Shown in pieces: positions 51,080 through 60,453 of a stretch of DNA of 64,000 nt. A model generated the notes under the pieces. It was not told where the DNA came from. It did no database searches and saw only the letters and a list, made by a program, of their open reading frames with translations. The DNA is from Mycolicibacterium peregrinum. GTDB lineage: Bacteria > Actinomycetota > Actinomycetes > Mycobacteriales > Mycobacteriaceae. A program made the position numbers and the translations under genes. Numbering within the stretch: position 1 is the first letter of the stretch; each line of letters opens with the position of its first letter. The stretch spans positions 1 through 64,000 of the forward strand of contig NZ_LZSO01000009.1 in NCBI RefSeq assembly GCF_001665785.1, read 5' to 3'.

Positions 51080-52981
51080 GTGACGACGACGCTTGACGAG
51101 GCCTGCGCCGAGCCCGCCCAGGAAACCCCGCCGCCGGCTGCCGCGCGACTCGATCGTGAGCGGCTGGGCTTGGCGGCGCTGCTGATCGCCACCGCCGTGG
51201 CCTACCTGTGGAACATCACCGTCAACGGGATGGGCAACGAGTTCTACGCCGCCGCGGTTCAGGCCGGTTCGACCAACTGGGAGGCGCTGCTGTTCGGGTC
51301 GCTGGATCCGAACAACTTCATCACCGTCGACAAGCCGCCGGTATCGCAGTGGGTGATGGCGCTGTCGGGTCAGCTGTTCGGGTTCAGCAGCGCCAGCATG
51401 CTCATCCCGGAAGCGTTGATGGCCGTCGGCTCGGTCGCGCTGCTTTACGGGGCGGTGCGCCGGATCAGTGGACCCCGCGCTGCGCTGCTGGCCGGTGCCG
51501 CGCTGGCGCTCATGCCGGTGACGGCATTGATGTTCCGGTTCAACAATCCCGATGCGGTAATGGTGCTGCTGATGACGGCTGCCGCCTACTGTGCGGTGCG
51601 CGCACTGGGACAGAACGGCGCCCGCTGGATGGCGCTCGCCGGTGTCGCGCTCGGGTTCGCGTTCCTGGCCAAGATGCTCGAAGGGCTGATGGTGATGCCT
51701 GCCATCGGGCTGGTCTATCTGGTGGCCGCACCCGTCACGGTCCGGCGCCGGCTGCTGCATCTGCTGGGCTCGCTGGCCGCGTTCCTCGCATCGTCGGGCT
51801 GGTTCGTGCTGCTCACGCTGCTCTGGCCGGCCTCGTCGCGGCCTTACCTCGCAGGGTCCACCGACAACAACTTCATGAACCTGGTGTTGGGCTACAACGG
51901 ATTCGGCCGCGTTCTGGGGCACAACCACTACGGCACGCACGTCGACGTCGATCCGGTTGCCTCCGCCGGGCAACAGCACGGTTTCGGCGGATTCGGCAAC
52001 CAGACCCAGGGCCTGCCGCGGTTGTTCACCGGCGAATTCGGATTCGAGATCGGCTGGCTGGTGCCCGCGGCCCTGCTCGCGGTGGTGCTGGTGCTGGTGT
52101 CGCGCGGTCGGGCGCCACGCACCGACATCGTGCGGGCCGGGGCCATCCTGTTCGGCACCTGGCTGGTGATCGATGGTCTGGTGCTGAGCTTCATGAAGAC
52201 CAACGTGCACCCCTACTACTGCCTGTCCCTGGCTCCGGCTGTGGCGGCGATGTTCGCGATCGGCATCCACGAGATGTGGCGCCGGCGCGACGGCCGGCTG
52301 GGCCAGATCGGTTTGGCGACCATGCTTCTGGGCACCGGGGTGTGGAGCTTCTGGATCCTGGCCCGCAACGCGTCCTGGCTGCCACCGCTGCGGTGGGCGA
52401 TCCTGGTGGTGACCGTGGCCGCCACTGCCGGCCTGCTGTGGGCGCTGCGTGGCGGGTACCGTTCGGCGGCGACGGTCGCTCTCACGGTGGCGCTGATCGG
52501 CGGACTGGCCGGATCGACCGCCTACACGGTGGCCACCCTGGGGCAGCCGCACACCGGAGGCGGCCCGAGTGTCGGGCCGGCCGATCCCGACGACGGCCAC
52601 GGACACAGCTGGCACTCCGACAATCCCGAGGTCAATGCGATGCTGCGGGCCACCACCACCGAATGGTCGGCGGCCATCAACCGGTCGGGGGCTGCGTCCG
52701 GACTCGAATTGTCCACCGGCACAGCGGTCATGGCGATCGGTGGCTTCACCGGAAGCGATCCGGTGCCGACGCTGGCGCAGTTCCAGACCTATGTCGACGA
52801 CCGGCAGATCACCTACTACATCCTCCCGGAACCCAAGAACTCCCAGTCGAAAAGCGGCGACCACGGGTTCTTCGGCAACAATTCCCACACCGACATCTCC
52901 GACTGGGTGAAGGCGAACTTCACGTCGACCAAGGTCGGTTCGGACACGGTGTACGACCTGCGCGCTCCGCTCAAGAAGTAG
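51080..52981 (+). CDS. GT39-type membrane glycosyltransferase (ArnT/PMT-like)
   Basis: A 633-residue integral membrane protein, GTG 51080. A cytoplasmic lead is followed by about ten to twelve membrane segments and an extracytoplasmic C-terminal domain (about 480-633). The first loop has NSGMGNEFYAAAVQAG-like and DPNNFITVDKPPVSQWVMALSG, the acidic-loop signature of the PMT_2/ArnT family. GT39 enzymes move a sugar or mannose from a polyprenyl-phosphate donor. It falls after pdxT, where M. tuberculosis has yebC, so it starts an inserted block. Its 3' end overlaps the convergent SDR gene by 11 bp. Confidence 0.87.
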   Translation: MTTTLDEACAEPAQETPPPAAARLDRERLGLAALLIATAVAYLWNITVNGMGNEFYAAAVQAGSTNWEALLFGSLDPNNFITVDKPPVSQWVMALSGQLFGFSSASMLIPEALMAVGSVALLYGAVRRISGPRAALLAGAALALMPVTALMFRFNNPDAVMVLLMTAAAYCAVRALGQNGARWMALAGVALGFAFLAKMLEGLMVMPAIGLVYLVAAPVTVRRRLLHLLGSLAAFLASSGWFVLLTLLWPASSRPYLAGSTDNNFMNLVLGYNGFGRVLGHNHYGTHVDVDPVASAGQQHGFGGFGNQTQGLPRLFTGEFGFEIGWLVPAALLAVVLVLVSRGRAPRTDIVRAGAILFGTWLVIDGLVLSFMKTNVHPYYCLSLAPAVAAMFAIGIHEMWRRRDGRLGQIGLATMLLGTGVWSFWILARNASWLPPLRWAILVVTVAATAGLLWALRGGYRSAATVALTVALIGGLAGSTAYTVATLGQPHTGGGPSVGPADPDDGHGHSWHSDNPEVNAMLRATTTEWSAAINRSGAASGLELSTGTAVMAIGGFTGSDPVPTLAQFQTYVDDRQITYYILPEPKNSQSKSGDHGFFGNNSHTDISDWVKANFTSTKVGSDTVYDLRAPLKK

Positions 52982-53834
52982 CCACCGCGCACAGCGATTC
53001 CGAAACCTCCCACAGCCTCTCGGCGCGGTCGGGATCGGTCGCATAGGGCTCGGCATGGGAGCGCACCGCGCAGTCCGCCAGGTACAGCCCGCCACGGCCG
53101 TCGAGGTCGGCGCTGACGGCCGCCCACACCTGGGTGGCGGCACCCTGCTCGGGTGTCGACACCTCGATCGCGTGCGAGCGGGCCCGGCCGCTGACCGCGA
53201 TCACATCGTCGCGGGGCATGTGCCGGGCCAGGTTGGTGGCGACCATTCCCGGATGAACGGCGAACGCGCGGATGCCGCGGTCGCGAAGTCGGTGGTCGAG
53301 CGCGACGGCATGCAGGATGTTGGCGGTCTTGGCTGCGCCGTAGGCGGCGAACTTGTCGTATTCGCGACGGTGCCAGTTGGGATCGTCCAGATCGACGTCG
53401 CCGAGACGATGGCCCTCGGAGGAGAGGTTGACGATACGGGTGCCTTCGACGAACTGTGGCTGCAGCAGGTTTGTCAGCGCGAAGTGGCCCAGATGGTTTG
53501 TGCCGAACTGCGTTTCGAAGCCGTCGGGGGTACGGCCGAACGGGGTGAACATCACCCCGGCGTTGTTCATCAGCACGTCGATCACCGGGGCGAGTTCGGC
53601 GATCCGGGATGCGGCCTCGCGCACACTGGCCAGCGAGGCGAGATCGACGACGACACCGGACAGGTGCGCGTCGGGCACCTCGGCGTCGATGGCGTCACGG
53701 GTCTCCGAGAGTGCGTCGGCGTTGCGGGACGCCAGCACGACGTGCGCCCCGGCCGACGCCAGGGCCCGGGCCGACTCGCGACCCAGCCCCGATGTGGCTC
53801 CGGTGATCACGCAGGTCTTGTCACGCATACTCAT
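52971..53834 (-). CDS. Short-chain dehydrogenase (retinol dehydrogenase-like)
   Basis: A 287-residue SDR: CVITGATSGLGRESARALASAGAHVVLA at the N terminus, LMNNAGVM, the long FGRTPDGFETQFGTNHLGHFALTNLL typical of the protochlorophyllide/retinol-dehydrogenase-like group, and YGAAKTAN with the catalytic Tyr/Lys. It uses NADP(H) to act on an alcohol or aldehyde. It is the last gene of the TetR-ALDH operon; its ATG overlaps the upstream dehydrogenase gene by 4 bp. Confidence 0.9.
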   Translation of the reverse strand: MSMRDKTCVITGATSGLGRESARALASAGAHVVLASRNADALSETRDAIDAEVPDAHLSGVVVDLASLASVREAASRIAELAPVIDVLMNNAGVMFTPFGRTPDGFETQFGTNHLGHFALTNLLQPQFVEGTRIVNLSSEGHRLGDVDLDDPNWHRREYDKFAAYGAAKTANILHAVALDHRLRDRGIRAFAVHPGMVATNLARHMPRDDVIAVSGRARSHAIEVSTPEQGAATQVWAAVSADLDGRGGLYLADCAVRSHAEPYATDPDRAERLWEVSESLCAVATS

Positions 53835-54721
53835 CGGTTGCCGCCCTCGACGATGACACCCGCGGCCTGCTCCATCGGCTTGATGACGGAGGTGAAGTCG
53901 GATTCGGCGCCTTCGGTGCGCAGCGTCTGCTCCCAGATCCGTTGCACGGTCTCGGCCATCTCGACCGGCAGGCCCAGCGACGTGGCCTCAGCCAGGTACA
54001 GCCCCACGTCCTTGGTCATCAGGCCGGTGGCGAACCCGTAGTCGAAGGTGCGGGGGAGCACCGCACGCGGGAACTTGTCGCGGCTGGCGTGTGTCCCGCC
54101 GGATCCGGCATTCAGCACGTCGATCATCACGTCGGCACTCAGCCCGGCCTTGACGCCCATCACCATCACCTCGGCGGTCGCGGCCAGGGTCGTCGCGGCC
54201 ATCAGGTTGTTGATCAGCTTCATGGTCTGCGCGGCGCCGGGCTGGTCGGATACGAAGATCGCCCGGCCGAGCACCTCGAAAACCGGTGCCAACGCATCGA
54301 ATTCGGTCCGCGCGCCGGACACCATCACTGCCAGTGTGCCGGCTTGGGCGCCGTGCATTCCGCCACTGACCGGGCTGTCGAGGGCGGCGATACCCCGTGC
54401 GGCGAGCGCTGCGTGATTGCGTTGTGCTGCCCCGCCGCCCACCGTGGACAGGTCGACGAAACGCCGGACCCGGGACCCGGCCGCGACGTCGGCCACCACA
54501 GATTCAGACACCTGCGGGGTCGGCAGGCTGGCGAGTACCGACTCGGTGCGGTCGGCCACGTCGCGCACCGAGTCCGCCCGCGAGGCGCCCAGCGTCGTCG
54601 CCCTGGTCAGAACATCGTCGCGGACGTCGAAGGCCACCACCGGAAATCCCGCCGCCAGCAACCGTTCCATCATGGGCCACCCCATGTTGCCCAGGCCGAT
54701 GAAGCCGATCGGCTCACTCAT
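53831..54721 (-). CDS. 3-Hydroxyisobutyrate dehydrogenase-like protein
   Basis: A 296-residue beta-hydroxyacid dehydrogenase. ATG 54721 starts at MSEPIGFIGLGNMGWPMMERLLAAGFPVVAFD. Substrate-binding DSPVSGGMHGAQAGTLAVMVSG and the catalytic Lys in MKLINNLMAATT are present. NAD(P)-linked oxidation of a 3-hydroxyacid. It overlaps the CMD gene by 8 bp. Confidence 0.9.
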   Translation of the reverse strand: MSEPIGFIGLGNMGWPMMERLLAAGFPVVAFDVRDDVLTRATTLGASRADSVRDVADRTESVLASLPTPQVSESVVADVAAGSRVRRFVDLSTVGGGAAQRNHAALAARGIAALDSPVSGGMHGAQAGTLAVMVSGARTEFDALAPVFEVLGRAIFVSDQPGAAQTMKLINNLMAATTLAATAEVMVMGVKAGLSADVMIDVLNAGSGGTHASRDKFPRAVLPRTFDYGFATGLMTKDVGLYLAEATSLGLPVEMAETVQRIWEQTLRTEGAESDFTSVIKPMEQAAGVIVEGGNR

Positions 54722-55109
54722 CGGCTGCCGGGCTCTCGTCGAGTTCGGCGAACACGGCGCGGGCCGCCCGGTTGCTGTCGACCGCGGCCGGGATACCCGC
54801 GTAGATGCCGACCTGCAGGAAGATCTCGCAGATCTCCTCGCGGGTGACACCGTTGGTGAGCGCGCCCCGGATGTGGGTGCTCAACTCGTTGGGCCGGTTC
54901 AGCACCGCGATCATCGCGAGGTTCAGCATGCTGCGGGTCTTCAGTTCCAGGCCATCGCGGCCCCACACCGCGCCCCAACAGTATTCGGTGACCAGGTCCT
55001 GCAGCGGTTTGGAGAAGGCGTCGACGTTCCCGGCTGCCTTGCGGACGTACTCCTCGCCGAGGACGGCGGTGCGGATCGCCAATCCCTTGTCATACGTGTC
55101 TTGATCCAT
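54714..55109 (-). CDS. Carboxymuconolactone decarboxylase-family protein
   Basis: A 131-residue CMD-fold protein: RTAVLGEEYVRKAAGN...PLQDLVTEYCWGAVWGRDGLELKTRSMLNLAMIAVLNRPNELSTHIRGALTNGVTREEICEIFLQVGIYAGIPAAVDSNRAA. It lacks the C-x2-C pair of AhpD peroxidases, so it is a decarboxylase/lactonase-type member and not a peroxidase. It lies between an aldehyde dehydrogenase and a hydroxyacid dehydrogenase, which points to aromatic or lactone catabolism. Confidence 0.9.
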   Translation of the reverse strand: MDQDTYDKGLAIRTAVLGEEYVRKAAGNVDAFSKPLQDLVTEYCWGAVWGRDGLELKTRSMLNLAMIAVLNRPNELSTHIRGALTNGVTREEICEIFLQVGIYAGIPAAVDSNRAARAVFAELDESPAADE

Positions 55110-55136
55110 GGCGTGCCTTTCAGTAGCTCGGGCAGA

Positions 55137-56555
55137 TCACAGGGCCACCACGACGGTCTTGGTGGCTGTCACGGCATCGAGTGCCTCATAACCTTTTTCG
55201 CGGCCGTATCCGGACTTCTTGAAGCCGCCGAACGGGAGCTCGACGCCGCCGCCGGCGCCGTAGGTGTTGACGTACACCTGCCCGGCGATTACGTCGGCGG
55301 CAAGTCGGTGGGCCCGGGACAGGTCCCGCGTCCACAACGCAGCCAGCAACCCGTACTCGGTTCCGTTGGCCAGCGCGAGCGCCTCCTGCTCGTCGTGAAA
55401 GCTGTTGACGGTCAGTACCGGGCCGAAGATCTCCTGCTGGGCGATCGGCGAGGCGGGATCGACGGCGTCGATCACGGTGGGGGCGAAGTAGGCGCCGTCG
55501 CCGAGTTCCTGGTCCTGCGGCGGGGAGCCGCCGCACAGGATCTCGCCGGTGGCGTTGCCCGACACCAGATCGGTCACCCGCTGCTGCTGTCTGCGGGAGA
55601 TCAGCGGACCCAGATCGCGATCGGCGATCCCGGGCCCGATGCTGACCTGCCGGAACCGGTCAAGCACCAGCTCTAGGAGCTCGTCGTGCACTGCCGTCTC
55701 GACGAGCAATCGCGATCCGGCCGAACACGTCTGTCCGGCGTTCTGCAGGATCGCCCTCGTGATGAAGTCGGCCGCGCGGGGCAGGTCGGCGTCGGCGAAG
55801 ACGATCTGTGGGGATTTCCCGCCGAGTTCCAGCACCACCGGAACCACCCGGTCTGCCGCGGCGTGGGCGATCTCGGAGCCGACGCGGGTCGACCCGACGA
55901 ATCCGATGGCATCCACTCCGGGGTGTGCGGCCAGTGCCGCGCCGGCCTCGGCTCCGATCCCGGTGACCACGTTGACGATCCCGGCAGGCAATCCCACCTC
56001 GACGGCGAGGCGCGCGAACTCGACTGCGGTGCGGGGTGTTTCATCGGCGGGTTTGAGCACCACGGTGTTGCCCGCGGCGATCGCCGGTGCCACCGCACGG
56101 GCCAGCAGCTGCATCGGGTAGTTCCAGGCGATGATGTGCCCCGTGACCCCCAACGGCTCGCGCCGGGTGTAGACGTGCAGGTCCTCGGTGAGCGGGATGG
56201 TCTGGCCGTAGTAGCTGTCGATCGCGTGGGCGTAGAAACGGAAATACCGTGCGGCCACAGCGATGTCGGTGCGGGCCTGGCTCAGCGGTTTGCCCGTGTC
56301 CTCACATTCCAGCAGCGCCAGCCTCTCCTGGTGGCCGTCGATGACGTCGGCGATCACGCCGAGTGCGTCGGAGCGCTGTGCGGGCGCGGTCTTGCGCCAC
56401 GCGCCGAACGCCCGGCTCGCCGCCGTGACCGCCCGGTCGATCTCGTCGGCGCCGCCGCGTGCCACCGCGCCGATCGACCGCCCTGTCGCGGGATCGACGT
56501 TGTCGTACTGCCGCGCCGAGGGCACCGATGCGCCGTCGATGAATGATTCGGTCAT
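55137..56555 (-). CDS. Aldehyde dehydrogenase
   Basis: A 472-residue NAD(P)-dependent aldehyde dehydrogenase with ITGHIIAWNYPMQLLARAVAPAIAAGNTVVLKPADETP-like cofactor entry, the catalytic Glu in VVLELGGKSP, the catalytic Cys in NAGQTCSAGSRLLVE, and the ending LPFGGFKKSGYGREKGYEAL. It oxidises an aldehyde to an acid. It overlaps the TetR gene by 4 bp and lies 27 bp before CMD. The neighbouring LuxE/LuxC genes do the reverse type of reaction, acid to aldehyde. Confidence 0.93.
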   Translation of the reverse strand: MTESFIDGASVPSARQYDNVDPATGRSIGAVARGGADEIDRAVTAASRAFGAWRKTAPAQRSDALGVIADVIDGHQERLALLECEDTGKPLSQARTDIAVAARYFRFYAHAIDSYYGQTIPLTEDLHVYTRREPLGVTGHIIAWNYPMQLLARAVAPAIAAGNTVVLKPADETPRTAVEFARLAVEVGLPAGIVNVVTGIGAEAGAALAAHPGVDAIGFVGSTRVGSEIAHAAADRVVPVVLELGGKSPQIVFADADLPRAADFITRAILQNAGQTCSAGSRLLVETAVHDELLELVLDRFRQVSIGPGIADRDLGPLISRRQQQRVTDLVSGNATGEILCGGSPPQDQELGDGAYFAPTVIDAVDPASPIAQQEIFGPVLTVNSFHDEQEALALANGTEYGLLAALWTRDLSRAHRLAADVIAGQVYVNTYGAGGGVELPFGGFKKSGYGREKGYEALDAVTATKTVVVAL

Positions 56556-57184
56556 CGCGGCCGCACCCCGTCGAGGAACAGCCGCACCAGGATTCGCATG
56601 CGTTTGTCCAGGTCGTCAGGATCCCAGGTCACTCCCCAGAGGGCGCCGGTGGCGGGTCCGCCGACGACCATGCTCAGGAACGCCCCTCCCACCACAGCGG
56701 GGTCGTCGATCTCGATGATTCCGGCCTCGGCGTGGCGGGCGAGGACCTCCGCGATGAAGGTCAGAGCCGGCATGGTGCCCTGGTCGTATACGAGCCGGAA
56801 CAGGCGCGGGAAGCGGTTGCCTTCCGCGTTGAGGATGCGCTGCAACGCGACGCCGGCCGGGCTGGTGATGCCCGCCAATCGGATCCGGCCGATGGCGAGC
56901 AGAGTCTCCTCCAGGTCATCGGTCTCGGCGGCACGTAGCGTCTCGATCGGGACCAGCCACCGGTCCACCGCACGTTGCACCGAGGCCTCGAACAGGGCGG
57001 CCTTGTCGGGGTAGAGGCCGTAGATGGTGCGCTTGGCCATGCCGGCAGCGGTCGCGATGCCGTCGATGGTGGCGCGCTCGAATCCATGCTCCAGAAACAC
57101 TTCCAGCGCGCAGTCGAGCAACTCGACGTGGCGCTGCGCGGCCTGCTCCCGGGTGGGGCGGCCCAATTGACGAATTCGGTCCAC
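56552..57184 (-). CDS. TetR-family regulator of the aldehyde cluster
   Basis: A 210-residue TetR regulator: VELLDCALEVFLEHGFERATIDGIATAAGMAKRTIYGLYPDKAALFEA is the HTH domain (about residues 20-68), with a TetR_C ligand domain after it. It is first in the - strand operon and diverges from the LuxE gene 75 bp away, so it probably controls both sides. Confidence 0.92.
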   Translation of the reverse strand: MDRIRQLGRPTREQAAQRHVELLDCALEVFLEHGFERATIDGIATAAGMAKRTIYGLYPDKAALFEASVQRAVDRWLVPIETLRAAETDDLEETLLAIGRIRLAGITSPAGVALQRILNAEGNRFPRLFRLVYDQGTMPALTFIAEVLARHAEAGIIEIDDPAVVGGAFLSMVVGGPATGALWGVTWDPDDLDKRMRILVRLFLDGVRPR

Positions 57185-57259
57185 GGCGTCACAGTAGCAG
57201 TAATGAAACGCACTAGGTGCTATTAATCGGGAGTTCTCCCAATTCCGTCAGGAGTTACC
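57185..57259. promoter_or_regulatory. Divergent promoter/operator, TetR / LuxE
   Basis: Two dyads lie in this 75-bp gap: GCAC-TAG-GTGC (57210-57220) and GGGAG-TT-CTCCC (57229-57240). Either may be the TetR site. AGGAG sits just before the LuxE ATG. Confidence 0.5.
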
Positions 57260-58597
57260 ATGGCTGCAGTCGATCAACTCCTCGCCCTGCAGACCGCGCC
57301 GGATCGCTACGACATCGCACCCGCAGACGTGCGGCAGCTGCAGATCGACGCGGTCAATGAGCGGTTCGCCGTGCAGGCCGATGAAATACCGTTGCTGCGC
57401 AACCGATCTCAGTCTGCGGACATCACCAAGGTGGTCGAGATTCAGGATCTGGTGCCGCTGCTGTTCGCCCACGGCGCCTACAAGAGCTACGCCCAGAACT
57501 GGCTGACCGACGGTCGATGGGACCGAATGGCCAAATGGGTCGGCACGGTCTCCACGTGTGATCCGGCGGGAGTCGACGTCGGCGGGGTCGCCGGTCTCGA
57601 CGACTTCGTGACCCGGATGGAGTCTGTCGGCTGCTATCTGACCTGCTCCAGCGGCACCACCGGAAAGCCGGCCATGATCGCCTGCTCGGAATCCGACCTC
57701 GACATCGCCTCACAGGCCAATGTCACCGGATTGACCTGGGCCACCGGCATACCGGCCGACGGCACTCGCAAGCTGTTCGGCCTGGGGCCGCGCACCAATG
57801 TCGAGCGCAACGAACGCACCCGGATCGCACTCGTCAAGGCCTTCTCGACCGAGGCCGACGCCTATCAGCTGCCCGTCGACCCCATCTCGGTCGGCTCCAT
57901 CATGGGCATGATCGACCTACGCCGCCGCATTGCCGACGGCACGGCCGACCCCTCGGAGATCACCGCGTTCGAGACCACCAGTGCCGGCCGGCAGAGCGCG
58001 ATGGACGCCGCCACCGCCGGCGCGGTCGACGAGCTGATCGCCAGTCGGGAACGGCAACTGTTGCTGACCGGGATGTTCGCTTCCCTGTACCAGGTGGCTC
58101 AGGGGGTCCGGGCAAAAGGCTACTCCGGCAGCGACTTCCGTGACGACACCGCGCTGCTGGTGGCCGGCGGTCTGAAAGGTGCCGCGCTGCCGCCGGACTA
58201 CCGGGAGTTCATCTTCGACACGTTCAACATCGCCGACGAGCGGGTGTACCACTTCTACACGATGCAGGAACTGAACACCCCGTTCCCGAAGTGCCCGGCC
58301 GGCCGCTACCACGTGCCGCCATGGGTATTGCTGCTGCCACTCGACGAGCCCGGCGAGAACCTCGTCGACATCTCATCCGGACCGGTGCAGGCGCGCGGCG
58401 CGTTTTTCGACCTGTCGCTGGACGGCCGCTGGGGCGGGGTCATCTCCGGGGACCGCATCGACACCGATTTCGGTGCCTGCGAGTGCGGTCATCAAGGTCC
58501 GACCGTCGGGCCGGACATCACCCGCTACGCCGATCTGGGTGGCGACAAGATCACCTGCTCGGGCACCATCGACGCCTACGTGCGGGGTGAGTCATGA
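57260..58597 (+). CDS. LuxE/PaaK-like acyl-activating enzyme
   Basis: A 445-residue member of the LuxE/phenylacetate-CoA ligase-like adenylate-forming group. The activation motif YLTCSSGTTGKPAMIACSESDL lies at about residue 130, and FTMQELNTPF-like (HFYTMQELNTPFPKC) near 340. LuxE proteins load a fatty acid onto a Cys for reduction by LuxC, and the luxC-like gene follows with a 4-bp overlap. No luciferase luxAB is present, so the pair probably makes an aldehyde from a carboxylic acid for metabolism. Confidence 0.85.
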   Translation: MAAVDQLLALQTAPDRYDIAPADVRQLQIDAVNERFAVQADEIPLLRNRSQSADITKVVEIQDLVPLLFAHGAYKSYAQNWLTDGRWDRMAKWVGTVSTCDPAGVDVGGVAGLDDFVTRMESVGCYLTCSSGTTGKPAMIACSESDLDIASQANVTGLTWATGIPADGTRKLFGLGPRTNVERNERTRIALVKAFSTEADAYQLPVDPISVGSIMGMIDLRRRIADGTADPSEITAFETTSAGRQSAMDAATAGAVDELIASRERQLLLTGMFASLYQVAQGVRAKGYSGSDFRDDTALLVAGGLKGAALPPDYREFIFDTFNIADERVYHFYTMQELNTPFPKCPAGRYHVPPWVLLLPLDEPGENLVDISSGPVQARGAFFDLSLDGRWGGVISGDRIDTDFGACECGHQGPTVGPDITRYADLGGDKITCSGTIDAYVRGES

Positions 58598-60021
58598 GCC
58601 CGCTGAACGCTCCGTTCATGATTCGCGGTGAGCTCGTCGAGGGTGACGCGGTCCGCCACACCTCCCGCGATCTGGGCATCGACTTCATCACGCCGGCAAT
58701 CGATCTGGATGCCCTGATCACGCCCCGCGCCCAGCTGCCGCCACTGCTGGACGTGCCGCTGGCCGAGATCATCGACTTCCTCGTCGAGACCGGCGAGCGA
58801 CTGACGCTCGACCACAACCCGCACCTGCAGCGTTGCCTGGATCTGGCGGCCGAGACAAACCCGCTACCCCGCCGGGTGGTGGAGAACCTGTACCGCACTG
58901 CTCCAGAGTTGCTGCGCCGCGACAGTCTGTGGGCACAGGTCGAATCGAACTTCGCCGACCCGGCGGTGCTCGACGGCTGGGTGAGCCGGACGGACGCGGC
59001 CGGCAACACCGGTGCGATCCGGGCCTTCCCGCCCCGCATGGTGCACATGCTGGCCGGCAACGCTCCGGCGGGCTGTATCGCCTCGATCGCCCAGGGCGCT
59101 CTGGTCAAGGCCGTCAACCTGTTCAAGATGCCGTCCTCAGACCCCTTCACCACCGTTGCGGTATTACGGACCATGGCCGAGATCGAAGCCGATCATCCTG
59201 TGGTGCGGTCGATGTCGGCGGTGTACTGGGCCGGCGGTGACGAGGCGATCGAGCGCACCATCTACCGCCCGCAGTACTTCGACAAGATCGTGGCGTGGGG
59301 CGGTGGACCGGCCATCAACAACGTCATCCGCTACCTGGGGCCAGGAATTCAGCTGGTGTCGTTCGACCCCAAGAGCTCCATCTCGATGATCGGCCGTGAG
59401 GTGTTCGCCTCCGATGAGGTGCTGGCCGAGGTGGCCGAGCGGGTCGCCGCCGACACCTGCGTGTTCAACCAGGAGGCATGTCTGGCAAGTCGATTCGTCT
59501 TCCTGGAGACCACCGATCCGGCCGAGGCCAGGCGGTTCTGCGCCGCGCTCTGGCCGCGACTCGGCGTCGACCGGCTGTTCGGGTCGGCCGTGGCGCCGTT
59601 GCCGCCCACCGACATCCGCGACGAGATCGAGGTGATGGGCGCGATGGGTGACGAACTAGAGGTCTTCGGCCGCTTCGACGGGCGCGGCATGGTGCTGCTG
59701 TCCGACGCGCCGGTGGACTTCCATCCGTCGAACAAGGTTTCCAACGTCGTCATGGTGGCCTCGCTCGACGATGCGATCCGCAACGTCAACGTCGCGACCC
59801 AGACCGTCGGCGTCTACCCGTATGGGCGCAAGGCCCAGCTGCGCGATGCGCTTGCCTGCGCGGGTGGCCAGCGGGTGTGCCGGGTGGGCACCGCCAACGG
59901 TCATGTCGCGGGTGGTCCGCACGATGCGATGTACCCGCTGGCCCGGTTTGTGCACTGGGTGGGCGACGACGACATCCTGACGGCTGACGCCAACGCGGCG
60001 CTGCCGGTGGCTACCGGGTAA
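58594..60021 (+). CDS. LuxC-family acyl-CoA/acyl-protein reductase
   Basis: A 475-residue LuxC-type reductase with an aldehyde dehydrogenase fold. MLAGNAPAGCIASIAQGALVKAVNLFKMPSSDPFTTVAVLRTM and VAWGGGPAINNVIRYLGPGIQLVSFDPKSSISMIG are family marks. The catalytic Cys is in CVFNQEACLASR (about residue 296). It reduces the acyl group loaded by the LuxE-like partner to an aldehyde using NADPH. The divergent ALDH/CMD/SDR operon shares its control region. Physiological substrate unknown. Confidence 0.9.
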   Translation: MSPLNAPFMIRGELVEGDAVRHTSRDLGIDFITPAIDLDALITPRAQLPPLLDVPLAEIIDFLVETGERLTLDHNPHLQRCLDLAAETNPLPRRVVENLYRTAPELLRRDSLWAQVESNFADPAVLDGWVSRTDAAGNTGAIRAFPPRMVHMLAGNAPAGCIASIAQGALVKAVNLFKMPSSDPFTTVAVLRTMAEIEADHPVVRSMSAVYWAGGDEAIERTIYRPQYFDKIVAWGGGPAINNVIRYLGPGIQLVSFDPKSSISMIGREVFASDEVLAEVAERVAADTCVFNQEACLASRFVFLETTDPAEARRFCAALWPRLGVDRLFGSAVAPLPPTDIRDEIEVMGAMGDELEVFGRFDGRGMVLLSDAPVDFHPSNKVSNVVMVASLDDAIRNVNVATQTVGVYPYGRKAQLRDALACAGGQRVCRVGTANGHVAGGPHDAMYPLARFVHWVGDDDILTADANAALPVATG

Positions 60022-60049
60022 CCGCGGCGGATCGGCGTACGCTCCGTGC

Positions 60050-60376
60050 ATGTCCGTGTCGTCGCCAACCTCGGTCCGGCGGAGGCCGGGTGTCGTCGAG
60101 TCGATGATCAGTTGGGCCGGATGGGCCTTCGTCGGCCTGATTGCCCTGTTGCTGGCGTTCGCCGCGATCTTTCCGGTGGGCTTCAGTGGCGCGTTTCCCG
60201 ACCAGGCCGATGACGCGGCGACCATCGCGGGATGGGCGGTGCTGACCGTGGTGCTGGTCGTCCTGGCCCCGATCGGCATGGCGATCGGGCATTGGCGGCA
60301 CTGGCACATCTGGTACTGGCCGGTGTTGTGCGCCGCCTCGGCGGGTACCACGCTCGTCTTGCTGCAGGCGTTGTAG
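60050..60376 (+). CDS. Small membrane protein
   Basis: A 108-residue protein with an Arg-rich N terminus and three hydrophobic segments (MISWAGWAFVGLIALLLAFAAIFPVG, IAGWAVLTVVLVVLAPIGMAIG, WYWPVLCAASAGTTLVLLQAL). The His-rich turn GHWRHWHIWY between the second and third is unusual. No family is recognised. Confidence 0.7.
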   Translation: MSVSSPTSVRRRPGVVESMISWAGWAFVGLIALLLAFAAIFPVGFSGAFPDQADDAATIAGWAVLTVVLVVLAPIGMAIGHWRHWHIWYWPVLCAASAGTTLVLLQAL

Positions 60377-60453
60377 ATGTCGTATCGAGCGCGGTAGGAC
60401 CGGCCACGTAAACTGGAGGGCCGGAGTTTTAACCGGAAAAGGGGCGTACCTGC

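Noticed and set aside
57260..60021. A complete bacterial luciferase operon
   Set aside because: LuxE- and LuxC-like genes are present, but no luxA, luxB or luxD is in the cluster; the luciferase-like genes at 36-38 kb belong to the NtaA/SnaA group and are 20 kb away.
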